A DNA stretch of 64,000 bases from Omphiscola glabra (Eukaryota > Mollusca > Gastropoda > Lymnaeidae), in the NCBI GenBank assembly GCA_964017045.1, contig OZ024809.1:14266307-14330306 (forward strand), in the 5' to 3' direction. Each line of letters begins with the position of its first letter. Position 1 is the first letter of the stretch. Shown one piece after another: positions 25,801 through 35,112 of this stretch. The notes under the pieces are model-generated. The model had not been told where the DNA came from. It was given only the letters and a program-made list of their open reading frames with translations, and ran no database searches. The translations under genes and the position numbers were made by a program.

Positions 25801-28800
25801 CATTCCGTCTCTAGGTACGCCAAACTCTATTTATAGACACCCACGCAAGATGGACGGCCCCCGCCGATTTAACCGGCAAGTTTCATTGGCGCGTTGAGGT
25901 ATTCCCGGAAAATCTCCGTAGTTCATAGTGGGAAGGCCGCACGCGTGTTGCCAGATTTTCTTAAACGGATATTTCAGATAATTGTGTGGTGTTGAACAAT
26001 TCATTTGCAGGTATGACATATATAGTAGGCATGGAATGATAGATATACATCTTTAAAATACTAGCACGACTATGTAATGAATACAAGGTTTATCCGATTT
26101 TTACACCGTGTAAACAAACGCGATTGCCAGTTAAATTCAAAGTAATTTTAAAATTGATTTTAACATTTGCATGAATGTATATGATTTTAACATTTTAAAA
26201 CATATTTTAACAATATTTTTTAACTTTGTTGGATATCTTATGTTGCCATTGTGTTTGTCGGCGTTATTACCAGCGTTCTCTTCTCCGCCATTCTCTTCAG
26301 TTCCTTTCTTTAGATGCTGTATCCAATCTCCCACTACCCCACCACTCTCATCTCTGTTTCTCTCTCACCTCTTCTCCTTCATTTCTTTAGATTCTGTATT
26401 TCATCTCCCACTTTCCCTTCAGTCTCATTACTGTTTCTCTGCTCACTTATTCTATTCCCTCTCTCATAGTCGTGGGGTGGGGAGTATATTTCAATGTACA
26501 TATTCCCATTTCAACCTGGTCCTCAAATTTAATTTAATAATACTTTTTTTTTGAAGACCTTTTTTTGTGCGTCAGTGTAAATAAAATTTACTTTTTACCC
26601 AAGCACTTCTTCGTTTGAATGTATCACTCTAAAATATCACAAAATGAATCACTTTCCAAAAAAGTCACACAAAAGAATTTATTCCAATAAAACATCGTTA
26701 TCAGCCGACTTGACAGTCAAGAGCTGTCTAGAGCTGCCCAGAGTTGTCTGGACCAACTTTCGATACGGAATTATTTATCTTTCTTATAAATCAGGGTGCA
26801 AGAATTGATTCGTCTACCCCTCCCCCCACCAACACCACCACACACACACACTAAACATTACATTCGCTACAGGAAATTTTACATTTACATTCACATTTAC
26901 AGTCACATTTACATTCACATTTACATAGATAATCTTCAAACTTTTAAGTCGTGTTTCACTTCATTAACACGTGGTCAATGACGACCAACTGTTTGTGACG
27001 TTACGTTTGCTTCTAAAATTTTAAAAAAATAAGACAAACAGACAAGGGCCGATGAATCGGACCGTCCTATGGTGTAAGAAGGGGCGGGAGACGCATGAAT
27101 AAGAAAAACAAAGTGATTCTATTTATAGCGATGTGCGGCCTCTTTGTTCAGGCATTGTCGTGTTGGGCGAGGGGCGGCGCTCATCTTGGACTGCCCCGCT
27201 ACGGCCCTGGACTCTTAATGGGAAGGGTCGGTAACCCGGAATGTCTTATGACACGGACTGGTACCCCCAAAATCCTTCTTTTAGCTCGGGGGTAATAATC
27301 TAAGCGCGTGGTTCCTGAGTTACTGGCCCTGGCAAATCAACAAGGTTTTCGTATGTTTCGCCTGTGACCTAGACACCGATTTTTTCAGATGTGATTTTTA
27401 AGATTAACGGGCATTAAAACTATAAAAATAAATGGTCTTATATTCAGGGGCAGACACGGAATTTAGGAGACATTGGGCGCTTTTACACGCACGTTTTTAT
27501 GTTTGGGTCAATACGGGAGGAAAGTCGGGTGCTGTTAGACAGGCCCACAGACAGGCCCACAGACAGGCCCACAGACAGGCCCACAGACAGGCCCACAGAC
27601 AGGCCCACAGACAGGCACACAGACAGGCCCACAGACAGGCCCACAGACAGGCCCACAGACAGGCCCACAGACAGGTCTATACCATACCCGTTGCTCTTTA
27701 TTGATTAATATAATAGTCGCTTCCCCCTAAATACTTTTTTAAAACTCACGTCACACGTCACGTATGACAGCCTTTTCCCCAAGGAAGAATCAGTGATGTA
27801 CATGACTAAATGCTATTTCACCACACCCTATACGTCACGGGGTGGGGGGGATTTATCTTTTAACTCCACATGTCTTGACATTGGTCATTATACTCTTCGT
27901 GCCTGAAATTTTGTTTCGCTCTAAAAGTTTTTGTGTCCCTGTCTTTTTGAAACTCTTGCCAATCTGGACATTTCTACAACTCTGCAAATGTTTTCACCCT
28001 TTTGATTCGCCCCTGCCCATGTATAATTTGAAACGCCCGGCAGGAGATTACGTCCCAAAACCTGCAAGTGTTTCTTTGTGCAAGAACCTGCAAGTGTTTC
28101 TTTGTGCAAGAACCTGCAAGTGTTTCTTTGTGTCTGATAACCACATCCGTCCCAAGAACCTGCAAGTGTTTCTTTGTGTCTGATAACCACATCCGTCCCA
28201 AGAACCTGCAAGTGTTTCTTTGTGTCTGATAACCACATCCGTCCCAAGAACCTGCAAGTGTTTCCTTGTGTCTGGTAACGAATTTGTTGATCCGGGATTT
28301 CTGACAACAGGACGCTTGAAATGACACGCCATGTAAGGGAATCCAGGATGTGGCATTCCCGACTGTAAGTGGGGTGGGTGGTGGGAGGACATTCACCGCC
28401 GCCGGGACATTCGTGGAAAAAATATATATAAGTTATTGAAATTTAAAAAATAAACATTTGGCGGGGATTAAATCAATGTTGGGCATTCAAGAACGTATTA
28501 TATATTGATTTAAAAAAAATTGATTTGCGTAAGCTCAAACAACAACCCGTGTAATCGGAAGTGAGATGAAATGGTGATCGTCTGTTTACCTCCATGAAAA
28601 GGTGGGGTGGGTGGGCATCCTTTTTAAAATGCTTCAAATAATCAATTAAAATTAAAACGTCCATATCCATGTATCCACTTGGGCGTAGGAGGCGATTATG
28701 TGGAACTGTCTTACAACCACCCCCATCCCCCCCCCCCCAAAAAAAAAACAACAACAACAAAAAACAACAACCAAGCTTTCACGTTTACAAAGATCTTCTT

Positions 28801-31800
28801 CAAACTTCGACATTTTAAAAATCACCTTCGTATTTTAATTATCTATTTTTAATAGTTTAAATAATTTAACATATGAATGTCCGCAAAATGGCCAAGAGAC
28901 GAAATTGCGCGGTAGCGAATTGCTTTAGATCCCCGATTGTAGTGCGATGACAACTAGCACCGCCAAAACCCTGGCTCCACGCCAAAACCCTGGCTCCACG
29001 CCAAAACCCTGGCTCCACGCCAAAACTCTAACTCCACACCAAAACCCTGGCTCCACGCGTCTCCAAGTCTCCAAGAATAATTCGTCTAACTATAGCAAGC
29101 CTCTTCTTCTTTTTGGTACACTTTCATGATTGCTATCGTTGAGGACCCCCCCCCCCTCCTTTTTTTTTTCTGTCCCACCCCTTCTACCTCTCGTCTTGAA
29201 CTAAAAGTTTTTCATTGTGTCAATCGCGTGGTTTGTGGGGGGGGGGGGGGGGGGAATCTCGTTTCGCAGAAGTCTTTTCTATTTGTAAAAAACAGCAGCA
29301 CGCCTCTCATTGGGCGCAAACACATTAATAAGTGCTATCATTTTGGGGGGGGGGGGGTGTAAATAATTAAATACAAGTTTTTAGGGCCCCTGCCCCCACC
29401 ACCCTTGTTTGAAAAAAACAACCCCACAAGTCTGCCTAGATAACAAGCTATGAAATTGTATTTATTAACTAACTGGTACAATTTAGAAAAGCTGCTCACG
29501 TCTGCCTGAATACGTACGCCACCTCACCGGTTGCAATATGGCTATTTCAGTGTGTCTTAAACAAAAAAAACTAAAATACTGGTTAACAAAATTGCTCCAA
29601 AACATACGAGTCCAAGGAGTCGCGTATGTAGGTCATATGAGATAAGACGTCATCATTAAAATACCGGAAATTACAAAAAAGCGCTGACATCATGATTTAT
29701 GGTTATCCCCGCACCCAATTGTTCGTGATATCAGCACAATCACTGCAGTTGTAAAACGTAGTCTAAATTTAGCCTCCAACATGGCCGTGTCACTTTTTCT
29801 ATTTAAAGGAAATACATCGAGTCCGTGTGTGTGTGGAGGGAGGTTTGCTTTGGTTTGGGGTTGGGGTGGGGGGAATTTCTGGTGTGACCTTGTATCTTAT
29901 TTACTTAAATGTTATTTTTACATATTTGCCAATGTAACACTCACGTCAGAATTGCTGATAGCCGGAGATCCAAACAAATAGATAAAGTAGTTTGTTGTTT
30001 TTGTTGCACGACCGGTTTGAATATAAGACCCCCACCGTGTTGATTTTCTTCACCCGTTGTTCAAATAGACCGATGCTCTTACGAAGTCATCGATTTTGGG
30101 CTTTAGACCGTGTCAACTCATTTCAGGCGATGTTCCAACTGTGTGTGTGTGTGTTTGAGTTCACCGTGTGTAAGCCTAATTATACATGGATATAAGATAG
30201 CACATTCATTCATTACATTTTCATCTATGTAAAGGTTTTAGCTGCGTTGCTGAAGAATTAGTGTTTTTCTCCATTTAAAAAACAAACACAAAAATCTAAC
30301 CATACACACGTTGAAGTGAAATTAATCAAGAGTGTGACATCAGGCTGTGACAGTTGTTCAAGAGATGTCACTCTCATTCGCGTTTTGTAAAGCGCCGGGT
30401 TCTGTTATTGTGTGTTCAAAAGGGAGACAATCGAGTCAAAGTGGTGAAACTAAAAAACATTGAAAACTACAATGGAGTTAATTTTCCTTAACGTCAGGAG
30501 ATATGTGAATTTCGTTAAAAGTGAGCTGTGAAAAGTACCCCCCCCCCCCACCCCCGTGCACTGTGTTTAAGGGATATTCACAGTGTCGTGATAGCTAAGG
30601 ACATCTTGTATAGGATTTTCCCAACTTTCTCTAATGGATATAAGCACAATTGTCTCGGCGGCGCTGAACGTGACCAAAGCACTGGAGCAGACGACAAACT
30701 TGACCACTCAGCCATGCACTGTTTGTAACTGTACCAGTAAGTATTGGTGATAACAGTCGAATTTTGTTTTAAAAGTCAAATAAAGTCGTGCTCCTTTTCG
30801 CACTCACCTTTCCCCGCTCCCCTTTCCCCACTCACATTTCTCCACTCTCCTACCCTACTCACCTTTCCCAACCTCACCTTTCCCCACTCCCCTTGCCCCA
30901 CTCACCTTTCTTTTTTCCCCACTCACCTTTACCCACTCACCTTTACCCACTCTCCTTTCCCCACCTCACCTTGAGGGACGTGTCTATGGTATAAGCGTAT
31001 GAAAATTTCTTGACCTCTACAGTTTGCACATAATAACTATTAAAGACCCAACGGTTATCTGTAACATCTAATAGTTCTATATTATAGTTGTTGAATGGTT
31101 CCGAGGTGTCTACACAAGCTTGGGCTCGGTCAATATTAACTTGTAGTCACAGATATGAAATTTACATTTCCCAAAATATATTTGTTTTATTTCCTCTTTT
31201 ACTGTGAAATTTATGCGAAATCCCTCCTTGAATACATAATCATCTGGTACCCCCCCCCCCCTTTTTTTCAGGGCCGACCCTAGCAATTGCGGGGCCCTAT
31301 GCGAAACGGATTGCGCTGGGCCCATTATGGGTAGAGGATAAGGATAATAAGTGAAAATTAAGATTTTGTATTAGAAAATAAATTCGGGGAGGGGGCCTAT
31401 GAAAGTGCGGGGCCCACTGCGGCCGCATAGGTTGCAGTGGCCTAAGGCCGGCCCCCGCCCCTTAAAATATTGGATTACTTTCTGTGTTCTTTTCTTTAAA
31501 AATAAGTTACTTGAGATCGTAGTTTTTTAAAAAGTTGTATTATGAGTACCCCCCCCCCCCACCCTTTTTTTTCCCTTTTTCAAAACACACACGCGCACTT
31601 CTTATAAACAAAAAGCATCCAGGGCTGTGTGGTTGGACCGCCGTAGGATCATTTTCAGTCGAAACCTTCCCCCTACCTTAAAGACGCGTTGTCAATATTA
31701 AACTGTGTGCAATCCATCACCTTGCTTCGCCCCTGTGGACAAAATGTAAATCAATAAAGATCTAGTAATGGGAGATGAGATCACCCCCCCCCCCCCGGCT

Positions 31801-34800
31801 TATTAGCATAACGGCATTGCCTACAAACTGGCCTAATTTTTAGCGAGCAGCCGTGAGTGCTGGCCGGATGCCCGGATGAACACGATCCCCACTCGAGCAT
31901 CCCTGGCCGCCACCGCTAACCTGCCACCGCTAACCTGCCACCAGGTGGATGTGATGACAAACACGTACTAAAAAGCCTGGAATATTCTGTCAGCAGAGCA
32001 ACAACAACAAATTATATATTTATAAAAAACCTTCTCCCGAAAACATTCTGCATGATGCTGTGTTATAAATGAGCGACATTCTTGACGAAGACACGAAAGT
32101 CTTCTAATAAATGGATACAATGCTTTTCGCTCATTTGTGCCCGCGCTTTTGTGTATAGTTAATTAATACTATTTATATTTCGTGACAGTTGAGCGCCATT
32201 TGCTTTTACCACGCGTTCACCGTAATCCTAATCACGAAACTATCGGCTGTTGTCTGGAGAACTTCTGTAACGCATAAATATGCAGACGGCACGATAAACT
32301 AATTTATCGGACGTCCTTTTGTTAAATGAATAAATGCGCATTATGTGTAAAAAGAATAAAGTATACGTGATCTCAGTCGTTCTAGTCTGCACGGTTACAA
32401 ATATGCATTGCCGGATGTGTTAATACACTGTTGCACAGGATGGGTTTTTGGCAAAGCGTGGCGCACTTGTTTGAAGCACCGGATGTGTCGCAGTACAAAA
32501 CGCGGGTTAAAGGTAATGCTTTACCCTAGTCACTTAAGACACACTATAGTATACATTGCCCTAGTCAATTATTGCATAAGGTAATGCACTATGAAAGTCA
32601 CCACTGAATGCAAACAATGGAATTCTCTTCCACTACACAATATCCGCAATATACCGATGATCTCAGCCTTCAAAACTGCACTCAAAACACATCTCTTTAA
32701 ACTCCACTATCCTGACTGACCCCCCCCCCCCCCCTCCTCTGACCGATAAACGATGTTGCTGGGTGCCGTCCACGGCTTGACATGTAAATAGTTATGGACT
32801 GGTTGGAGCGAATACACATTTGTTTTTGTTTTATTTAACGTATTGTAAGTTCATGATTATGTTTGTTACATTGTATGTACAGCGGGGTACCACGCTTTAT
32901 AAAACAACTGCTACTACTACTAAAAAAAAAATAATGCACTGTGCAAGTCGTTAATTGCAAAAGGTAATGCACTGTGCAAGTCGTTAATTGCAAAAGGTAA
33001 TGCACTGTGCAAGTCGTTAATTGCAAAAGGTAATGCTCTGTGCAAGTCGTTAATTGCAAAAGGTAATGCACTGTGCAAGTCGTTAATTGCAAAAGGTAAT
33101 GCGCTGTGCAAGTCGTTAATTGCAAAAGGTAATGCGCAGTGCAAGTCGTTAATTGCAAAAGGTAATGCACTGCGCTAGTCGGAATGTACTTCTGGTATAG
33201 AGAAGAGAACACTTGGTAGCCACACCAAGAAATGACACACTACTTTAAAAAACATTTAGTTTCCTATGACGTCATCTCCTCATATCCCGTGCTGTTTCCC
33301 ACTCATTATTCTACACTCCAAACAAAACCCTTACAAAGAAGTTGGCAGTCATGCAGTCTCCAAATTTTTTGTACCTTTGCCATCACTCACCTGTGTGTTT
33401 CATCTTTGCCATCACTCACCTGAGTGTTTCATCTTTGCCATCACTCACCTGAGTGTTTTATCTTGCCATCACTCACCAGTGTGTTTTATCTTTGCCATCA
33501 CTCACCTGTGTGTTTTATCTTTGCCATCACTCACCTGTGTGTTTTATCTTTGCCATCACTCACCTGTGTGTTTTATCTTTGCCATCACTCACCTGTGTGT
33601 TTTATATTTGCCATCACTCACCTGTGTGTTTTATATTTGCCATCACTCACCTGTGTGTTTTATATTTGCCATCACTCACCTGTGTGTTTTATATTTGCCA
33701 TCACTCACCTGTGTGTTTTAAATTTGCCATCACTCACCTGTGTGTTTTATATTTGCCATCACTTACCTGTGTTTTATCTTTGCCAATACTCACCTGTGTG
33801 TTTCATCTTTGCCAATACTCACCTGTGTGTTTTATCCTTGCCATCACTCACCTGTTTGTTTCATCTTTCTCCGTCAGATACCACGAACCCACAGACCGTC
33901 GAGGACCACTCTCTGAAGGTCAATGGTGGCTTTATCGCCATGGCCGCCGGCCTCTCGGTCATCGTCCCCCTCATCTGCGTCCTCATTATCCAGCTCAGGA
34001 GGTCCAAGAGGGAAGAGCGGGAGAGGGCGAGGGCCGCCCGGGCAGCTGCCGATGCGGAGGCCGGGGAGCAGCCGGCAGACGACCCTCCCCCGACGTACGA
34101 GCAGCTGTTTGGTTCCACTGCCAACCCGGTGTCCGGGGAAACGGTGCATTCCAGGGAGGGCAGTTTGGACGTGCTCATCGAAACCAATGAACCGAGACCG
34201 GACCGGCACGCGCGTGAGGCTGCAAGAGACCGAGACTTACATTTACAACTTCCCGTTCCCCCCAGCAGTCAAACCACCAATGGTAACGTAAGCCTTCCGG
34301 GGGTGGCCCCCGACGGTGGCTACATCAATCAGGGTTTCTCCAGCACTTCCGTTTCAACAATTTCGGGCTCACAGGTATTCGACTATCCACTTTCGTCGAC
34401 ACTTTCATCCTTGGATAGAGCGAGATCTTTGAGCCGAAGCATGGACACAGTTGTCACTATCGACGTGGTGGATGCGGTCGAGCCCAGCCCGGATCACTCG
34501 ACCACACCACCCGGCTCATTCCTGAACTCATCTTCATCCTCAACGGAATCAACTCAGGATACACCCCCGCCCCCTCTGACTCCCACAGTGCCACCCCCGC
34601 CTTATCAATCCCCTGCAACCAGCAGGCACCAGGTCCAAGTGTCCAGCATGTCCAGCACGTCATCTGGTAACTCCGCCATCCAGCAAGTTCTGCGACGGTT
34701 CCCAGGGATGCACATTTCCATCCAGGACATATTTTCTTCTTTCAGGGGTCAGCAGGACAATGAAAACGAGGGACCGCCGCCGTCATACGAGGAGGCGCTC

Positions 34801-34857
34801 AAGATATTAGAGTCTGCCAAGCTCTCCACTCAGCACATACTTGGGAAGATAAACTGA
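4816..34857 (+). CDS. Gene A: type I membrane protein with WxxW ectodomain and PPxY tail
   Basis: Seven coding exons join in frame: 4816-4885, 12014-12093, 12564-12759, 18729-18846, 22788-22895, 30645-30736, 33878-34857. All have GT/AG borders and compatible phases, giving 547 aa. Residues 1-23 form a signal peptide. Residues 25-115 match the Mucin2_WxxW pattern (known from gel-forming mucins and CILP): W28-x-x-W31, a QCRA motif at 65-68, then spaced cysteines ending in a RFLC motif. Residues 116-238 form a stalk; N-glycosylation sequons occur at N42, N70, N88, N190, N199, N209, N219 and N222. A membrane span lies at about 239-261, followed by a basic stop-transfer RR and an Arg/Ala/Glu-rich stretch. 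The tail holds PPTY (about 292), PPPY (about 461) and PPSY (about 522). PPxY motifs bind WW domains of Nedd4-family ubiquitin ligases, so a trafficking or adaptor role is inferred. No named orthologue recognised. Further in-phase exons in the large introns cannot be excluded. Confidence 0.82.
5252..5410. repeat. Possible dispersed element with (ATTG)n edge
   Basis: An (ATTG)n run is followed by TATATAGC and a short hairpin CATGCTATGATAGCATG, a layout seen in interspersed repeats of marine invertebrates. Seen once here, so weakly supported. Confidence 0.3.
5583..5951. repeat. Minisatellite, 46-bp unit, 8 copies
   Basis: Unit contains GGTCATTCTGACTTGATAGC and CCTTGTAACTTTAGGACAC; copies differ by a few substitutions. 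Confidence 0.95.
6352..6519 (+). pseudogene. tRNA-Asp (GTC) gene interrupted by a hAT-like MITE
   Basis: Bases 6352-6396 and 6493-6519 together form a 72-base tRNA-Asp with matching acceptor stem, D arm, anticodon GTC, and T arm GGTTCGATTCC, followed by a T-run terminator near 6525. The gene is split at the 3' side of the anticodon stem/variable region by an 88-bp insert flanked by an imperfect 8-bp direct repeat (CGCGGGAG, CGCTGGAG). Animal tRNA introns sit after base 37, so this is an insertion, not an intron; the gene is presumably inactive. Confidence 0.85.
6397..6484. mobile_element. 88-bp MITE inside tRNA-Asp
   Basis: Ends are inverted repeats, CAGTGGCGTAGTGAG at left and CTCGCTACGCCACTG at right (14 of 15 match). 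The 8-bp flanking duplication is the length made by hAT transposases. Interior has two copies of CTAAAAAGGTATTG. No coding capacity. Confidence 0.82.
6640..7060 (-). mobile_element. 5'-truncated non-LTR retrotransposon (LINE) 3' end
   Basis: The minus strand encodes a typical LINE ORF2 C-terminus: TYGELSFSYCAPKQWNSLPL, then AFKTALKTLHLFK and stop near 6868. A 3' UTR with GGTACCACGC-like sequence follows, ending at a (TAA)n tail (6621-6647). The same 3' end recurs on the plus strand at 32.6-32.9 kb. A larger 213-codon frame reaches 7509 but its upstream part is not recognisable. Confidence 0.7.
8676..9081. mobile_element. 406-bp MITE, Harbinger-like
   Basis: Terminal inverted repeats GGGGCTGTCCATAAATTATG (left) and the matching GGAGAGCCCC end (right), flanked by TTA on both sides, the 3-bp target duplication of PIF/Harbinger elements. 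The inside carries two copies of a G-rich GTTGACAAGGGGGAGGGGGG block. No ORF. Confidence 0.78.
10128..10646. repeat. 23-bp minisatellite in two diverged blocks
   Basis: Left block (to about 10372) repeats ATGGGATATCTGACTGTACC; right block (from about 10380) repeats ACGCGATACCTGAGTGGGCC. Both have 23-base period and are about two-thirds identical, so they are subfamilies of one satellite. Minus-strand frames through it are not genes. Confidence 0.95.
10885..11330. repeat. Minisatellite, about 34-bp unit, 12 copies
   Basis: Unit contains AACCAGACATTGCTGGGTTA and AGCAGTGGGCAG; lengths vary by a few bases. Confidence 0.93.
11507..11728. mobile_element. 222-bp hAT-like MITE with perfect 8-bp duplication
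   Basis: Begins CAGGGGTAGAC and ends GTAGACGCCCCTG; flanked by a perfect direct repeat CTCTAACG at 11499-11506 and 11729-11736. Interior is rich in C runs. Non-coding. Confidence 0.78.
12014..12093 (+). CDS. Gene A exon 2 (WxxW motif)
   Basis: Acceptor TTGTTGTTACAG and donor GTAAGA. Encodes the WSLW motif that opens a Mucin2_WxxW domain, followed by an NQT glycosylation sequon. Phase 1 in, phase 0 out. Confidence 0.82.
12298..12438. mobile_element. Right end of a hAT-like element
   Basis: Ends GGTTGAGAACCACTG, a common hAT terminus, preceded by GGGTCGCGGCATTGGG. The matching left terminus is not present, so this is a truncated copy. Lies between exons 2 and 3 of gene A. Confidence 0.5.
12564..12759 (+). 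CDS. Gene A exon 3 (cysteine-rich part of WxxW domain)
   Basis: Acceptor ACGATTTCAG, donor GTCAGT. Encodes 65 residues with the CxxGDLLDTQCRA block, PCNYTGRVC, and a CGLEIRFLC end, matching the cysteine order of Mucin2_WxxW domains. The domain is completed here. A 23-bp minisatellite begins at the first base of the following intron. Confidence 0.87.
12760..12992. repeat. 23-bp minisatellite starting at exon 3 donor
   Basis: About ten copies of GTCAGTTTGTCAACAATTC plus TTTT. The first copy begins on the intron's GT, so every copy repeats a GTCAGT or GTCCGT donor-like hexamer. Confidence 0.95.
13328..13755. repeat. 27-bp minisatellite, about 16 copies, open on both strands
   Basis: Unit CATGAACTGCCTGATAGATG plus ATAAATA. 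Thirteen copies are identical; the last three differ. Period divisible by three and free of stops, giving 142-codon frames on both strands. Confidence 0.96.
13905..14752. repeat. 34-bp GC-rich minisatellite, about 24 copies
   Basis: Unit contains GGCAGGAGGGCGCCACTTGT and TGTGTGGAGCCTTT, with scattered deletions. The period is not a multiple of three, so frames cycle. Confidence 0.95.
15362..15636. repeat. 13-bp minisatellite, about 21 copies
   Basis: Unit AGTGGACTAAATA, nearly perfect. Confidence 0.96.
16043..16538. repeat. 38-bp minisatellite, 13 copies
   Basis: Unit contains GACACGCCCATGATCGCAGT and ACGAATCAAGACATTTA; a few substitutions per copy. Confidence 0.96.
17490..17592. repeat. 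27-bp repeat, 4 copies
   Basis: Unit GCTTGACTTGGCAAACGACG plus CACCAGG. Confidence 0.9.
18729..18846 (+). CDS. Gene A exon 4 (ectodomain)
   Basis: Phase 1 in, phase 2 out; 38 whole codons with two cysteines (ERVC..., PDCHLG...). The donor is GTAGGT. The acceptor AAATCAG is preceded by a 12-base G run rather than a pyrimidine tract, which is odd. Supported by open frame, phase fit with exons 3 and 5, and non-repetitive codon-like composition. Confidence 0.7.
19276..19748. repeat. 13-bp minisatellite, about 33 copies
   Basis: Unit AACCTCACACTGT with variants; the left third is degenerate (AACCTCTCTGT). Confidence 0.95.
22318..22727. repeat. 30-bp minisatellite, about 14 copies, open on both strands
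   Basis: Unit GACATAGATTGTCGTGACTT plus GTTTGGTCTG. No indels. Ten-residue periodic frames appear on both strands. Ends about 60 bp before exon 5 of gene A. Confidence 0.96.
22788..22895 (+). CDS. Gene A exon 5 (ectodomain)
   Basis: Strong pyrimidine-rich acceptor (TTCTTTGCTGTCTTAG) and AACAG/GTAAAC donor bound 108 bases, exactly 36 codons, phase 2 in and out. The reading is open and Pro/Val/Gly-rich and ends in Asn, which becomes an NST sequon with exon 6. Because it is phase-symmetric it could be a cassette exon. It starts about 60 bases after a 30-bp minisatellite. Confidence 0.68.
24780..25134. mobile_element. 355-bp hAT MITE with perfect 8-bp duplication
   Basis: Ends CAGGGGTGGGCAAACT and its complement AGTTTGCCCACCCCTG, flanked by GTCTACAC at 24772-24779 and 25135-25142. 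Contains GGGCCACAT near both ends and a palindromic GCATGCGGCCCGCGGGCC block. This is a widespread hAT end sequence. Lies in intron 5 of gene A. Confidence 0.88.
25300..25425. repeat. Short degenerate repeat, about 18 bp, 6 copies
   Basis: Unit GTAGTAAATTATTTTGAC with variants. Confidence 0.8.
27095..27295 (+). CDS. Possible small secreted peptide ORF
   Basis: A 66-codon frame opens with a Lys-rich start and hydrophobic core (VILFIAMCGLFVQALS) resembling a signal peptide. The mature part contains RYGPGLLMGR, where Gly-Arg could be an amidation and cleavage signal. It sits inside intron 5 of gene A with no visible promoter or relatives, so it may be a chance ORF. Confidence 0.2.
   Translation: MNKKNKVILFIAMCGLFVQALSCWARGGAHLGLPRYGPGLLMGRVGNPECLMTRTGTPKILLLARG
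27540..27677. repeat. 12-bp minisatellite, about 11 copies
   Basis: Unit AGGCCCACAGAC; one copy has CAC for CCC. Produces four-residue periodic frames on both strands. Confidence 0.96.
28058..28276. repeat. Composite repeat, 22- and 48-bp units
   Basis: AACCTGCAAGTGTTTCTTTG repeats six times; the last copies carry an added TCTGATAACCACATCCGTCC segment, so a longer higher-order unit formed. Confidence 0.92.
28962..29058. repeat. 19-bp repeat, 5 copies
   Basis: Unit GCCAAAACCCTGGCTCCAC. Confidence 0.92.
30645..30736 (+). CDS. Gene A exon 6 (glycosylated stalk)
   Basis: Follows a pyrimidine-rich stretch ending in ATAAG; donor GTAAGT. Encodes about 30 residues with NVT, NLT and NCT sequons and a CTVC pair, joining exon 7 to make a further NTT sequon. 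Phase 2 in, 1 out. Confidence 0.75.
31269..31456. mobile_element. Probable hAT-like MITE
   Basis: Left end CAGGGCCGACCCTAG mirrors the right end CCTAAGGCCGGCCCC; internal GGGCCC blocks recur. No clear target duplication. Confidence 0.5.
32608..32932 (+). mobile_element. 5'-truncated LINE 3' end, same family as 6.6 kb copy
   Basis: Plus strand encodes QWNSLPLHNIRN, then SAFKTALKTHLFKL and a stop near 32720, followed by a poly-C interruption, a 3' UTR with GCGGGGTACCACGC, and a (TAC)n/A-rich tail. Lies in intron 6 of gene A, next to a 33-bp array. Confidence 0.7.
32935..33178. repeat. 33-bp minisatellite, 7 copies
   Basis: Unit contains AATGCACTGTGCAAGTCGTT and AATTGCAAAAGGT. Immediately follows the LINE tail. 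Confidence 0.95.
33380..33870. repeat. 29-bp pyrimidine-rich array leading into exon 7 acceptor
   Basis: About 17 copies of TTTGCCATCACTCACCTGTG plus TGTTTTATC. From about 33478 to the acceptor at 33876 there is no AG, and each copy holds CTCAC, which fits the branch-point pattern yTnAy. The array thus supplies the polypyrimidine region of the 3' splice site. Confidence 0.95.
33878..34857 (+). CDS. Gene A exon 7 (membrane span and PPxY tail, stop)
   Basis: Acceptor TTTCTCCGTCAG; runs open to TGA at 34855-34857 (325 residues). Contains the last sequons, the hydrophobic span FIAMAAGLSVIVPLICVLII, a basic/acidic juxtamembrane region, and a Ser/Pro-rich tail with DDPPPTYEQLF, PPPPYQSP and GPPPSYEEAL. 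This is the most GC-rich coding block in gene A. The frame is also open upstream through the minisatellite, but that part is intronic repeat and not counted. Confidence 0.93.
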
Positions 34858-35112
34858 ACGACATAAAAATTTTTTTATTACTCTTACCATTAGGGCTGTT
34901 CCCAGCATTACATTTAAATTTTGGAATTGCCCAATGAACAAACAAAAAATTGTGTGGCATTTCAGACTGAGCTGTAAACTGTAAATATTTGTCCTAAAAA
35001 TGCCGTGAATCTTACAAACACAACTAATAGTGTCTTACAAGACAGCTGTATGTGTCTTACACCACAGCTATAGACACATTGTATCACAGCTTTGGACACA
35101 TTGGGCTGCTTC

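Larger units (their letters stand above)
22896..30644 (+). other. Gene A intron 5
   Basis: 7.7 kb. Holds a hAT MITE (24.8 kb), small arrays at 25.3, 27.5, 28.1 and 29.0 kb, long C and G runs, and a possible small secreted ORF at 27095. No further exon with phase 2 on both sides was found. Confidence 0.55.
30737..33379 (+). other. Gene A intron 6, left part
   Basis: Contains a loose CCCCACTCACCTTT repeat (30.8-30.97 kb), a probable MITE, several C runs, a LINE 3' end and a 33-bp array. No exon seen. Confidence 0.55.

Noticed and set aside
33424..33877. N-terminal 150 codons of a 477-codon plus-strand frame
   Set aside because: This part translates the 29-bp array. A good acceptor at 33877 in the phase required by exon 6 shows that coding starts there.
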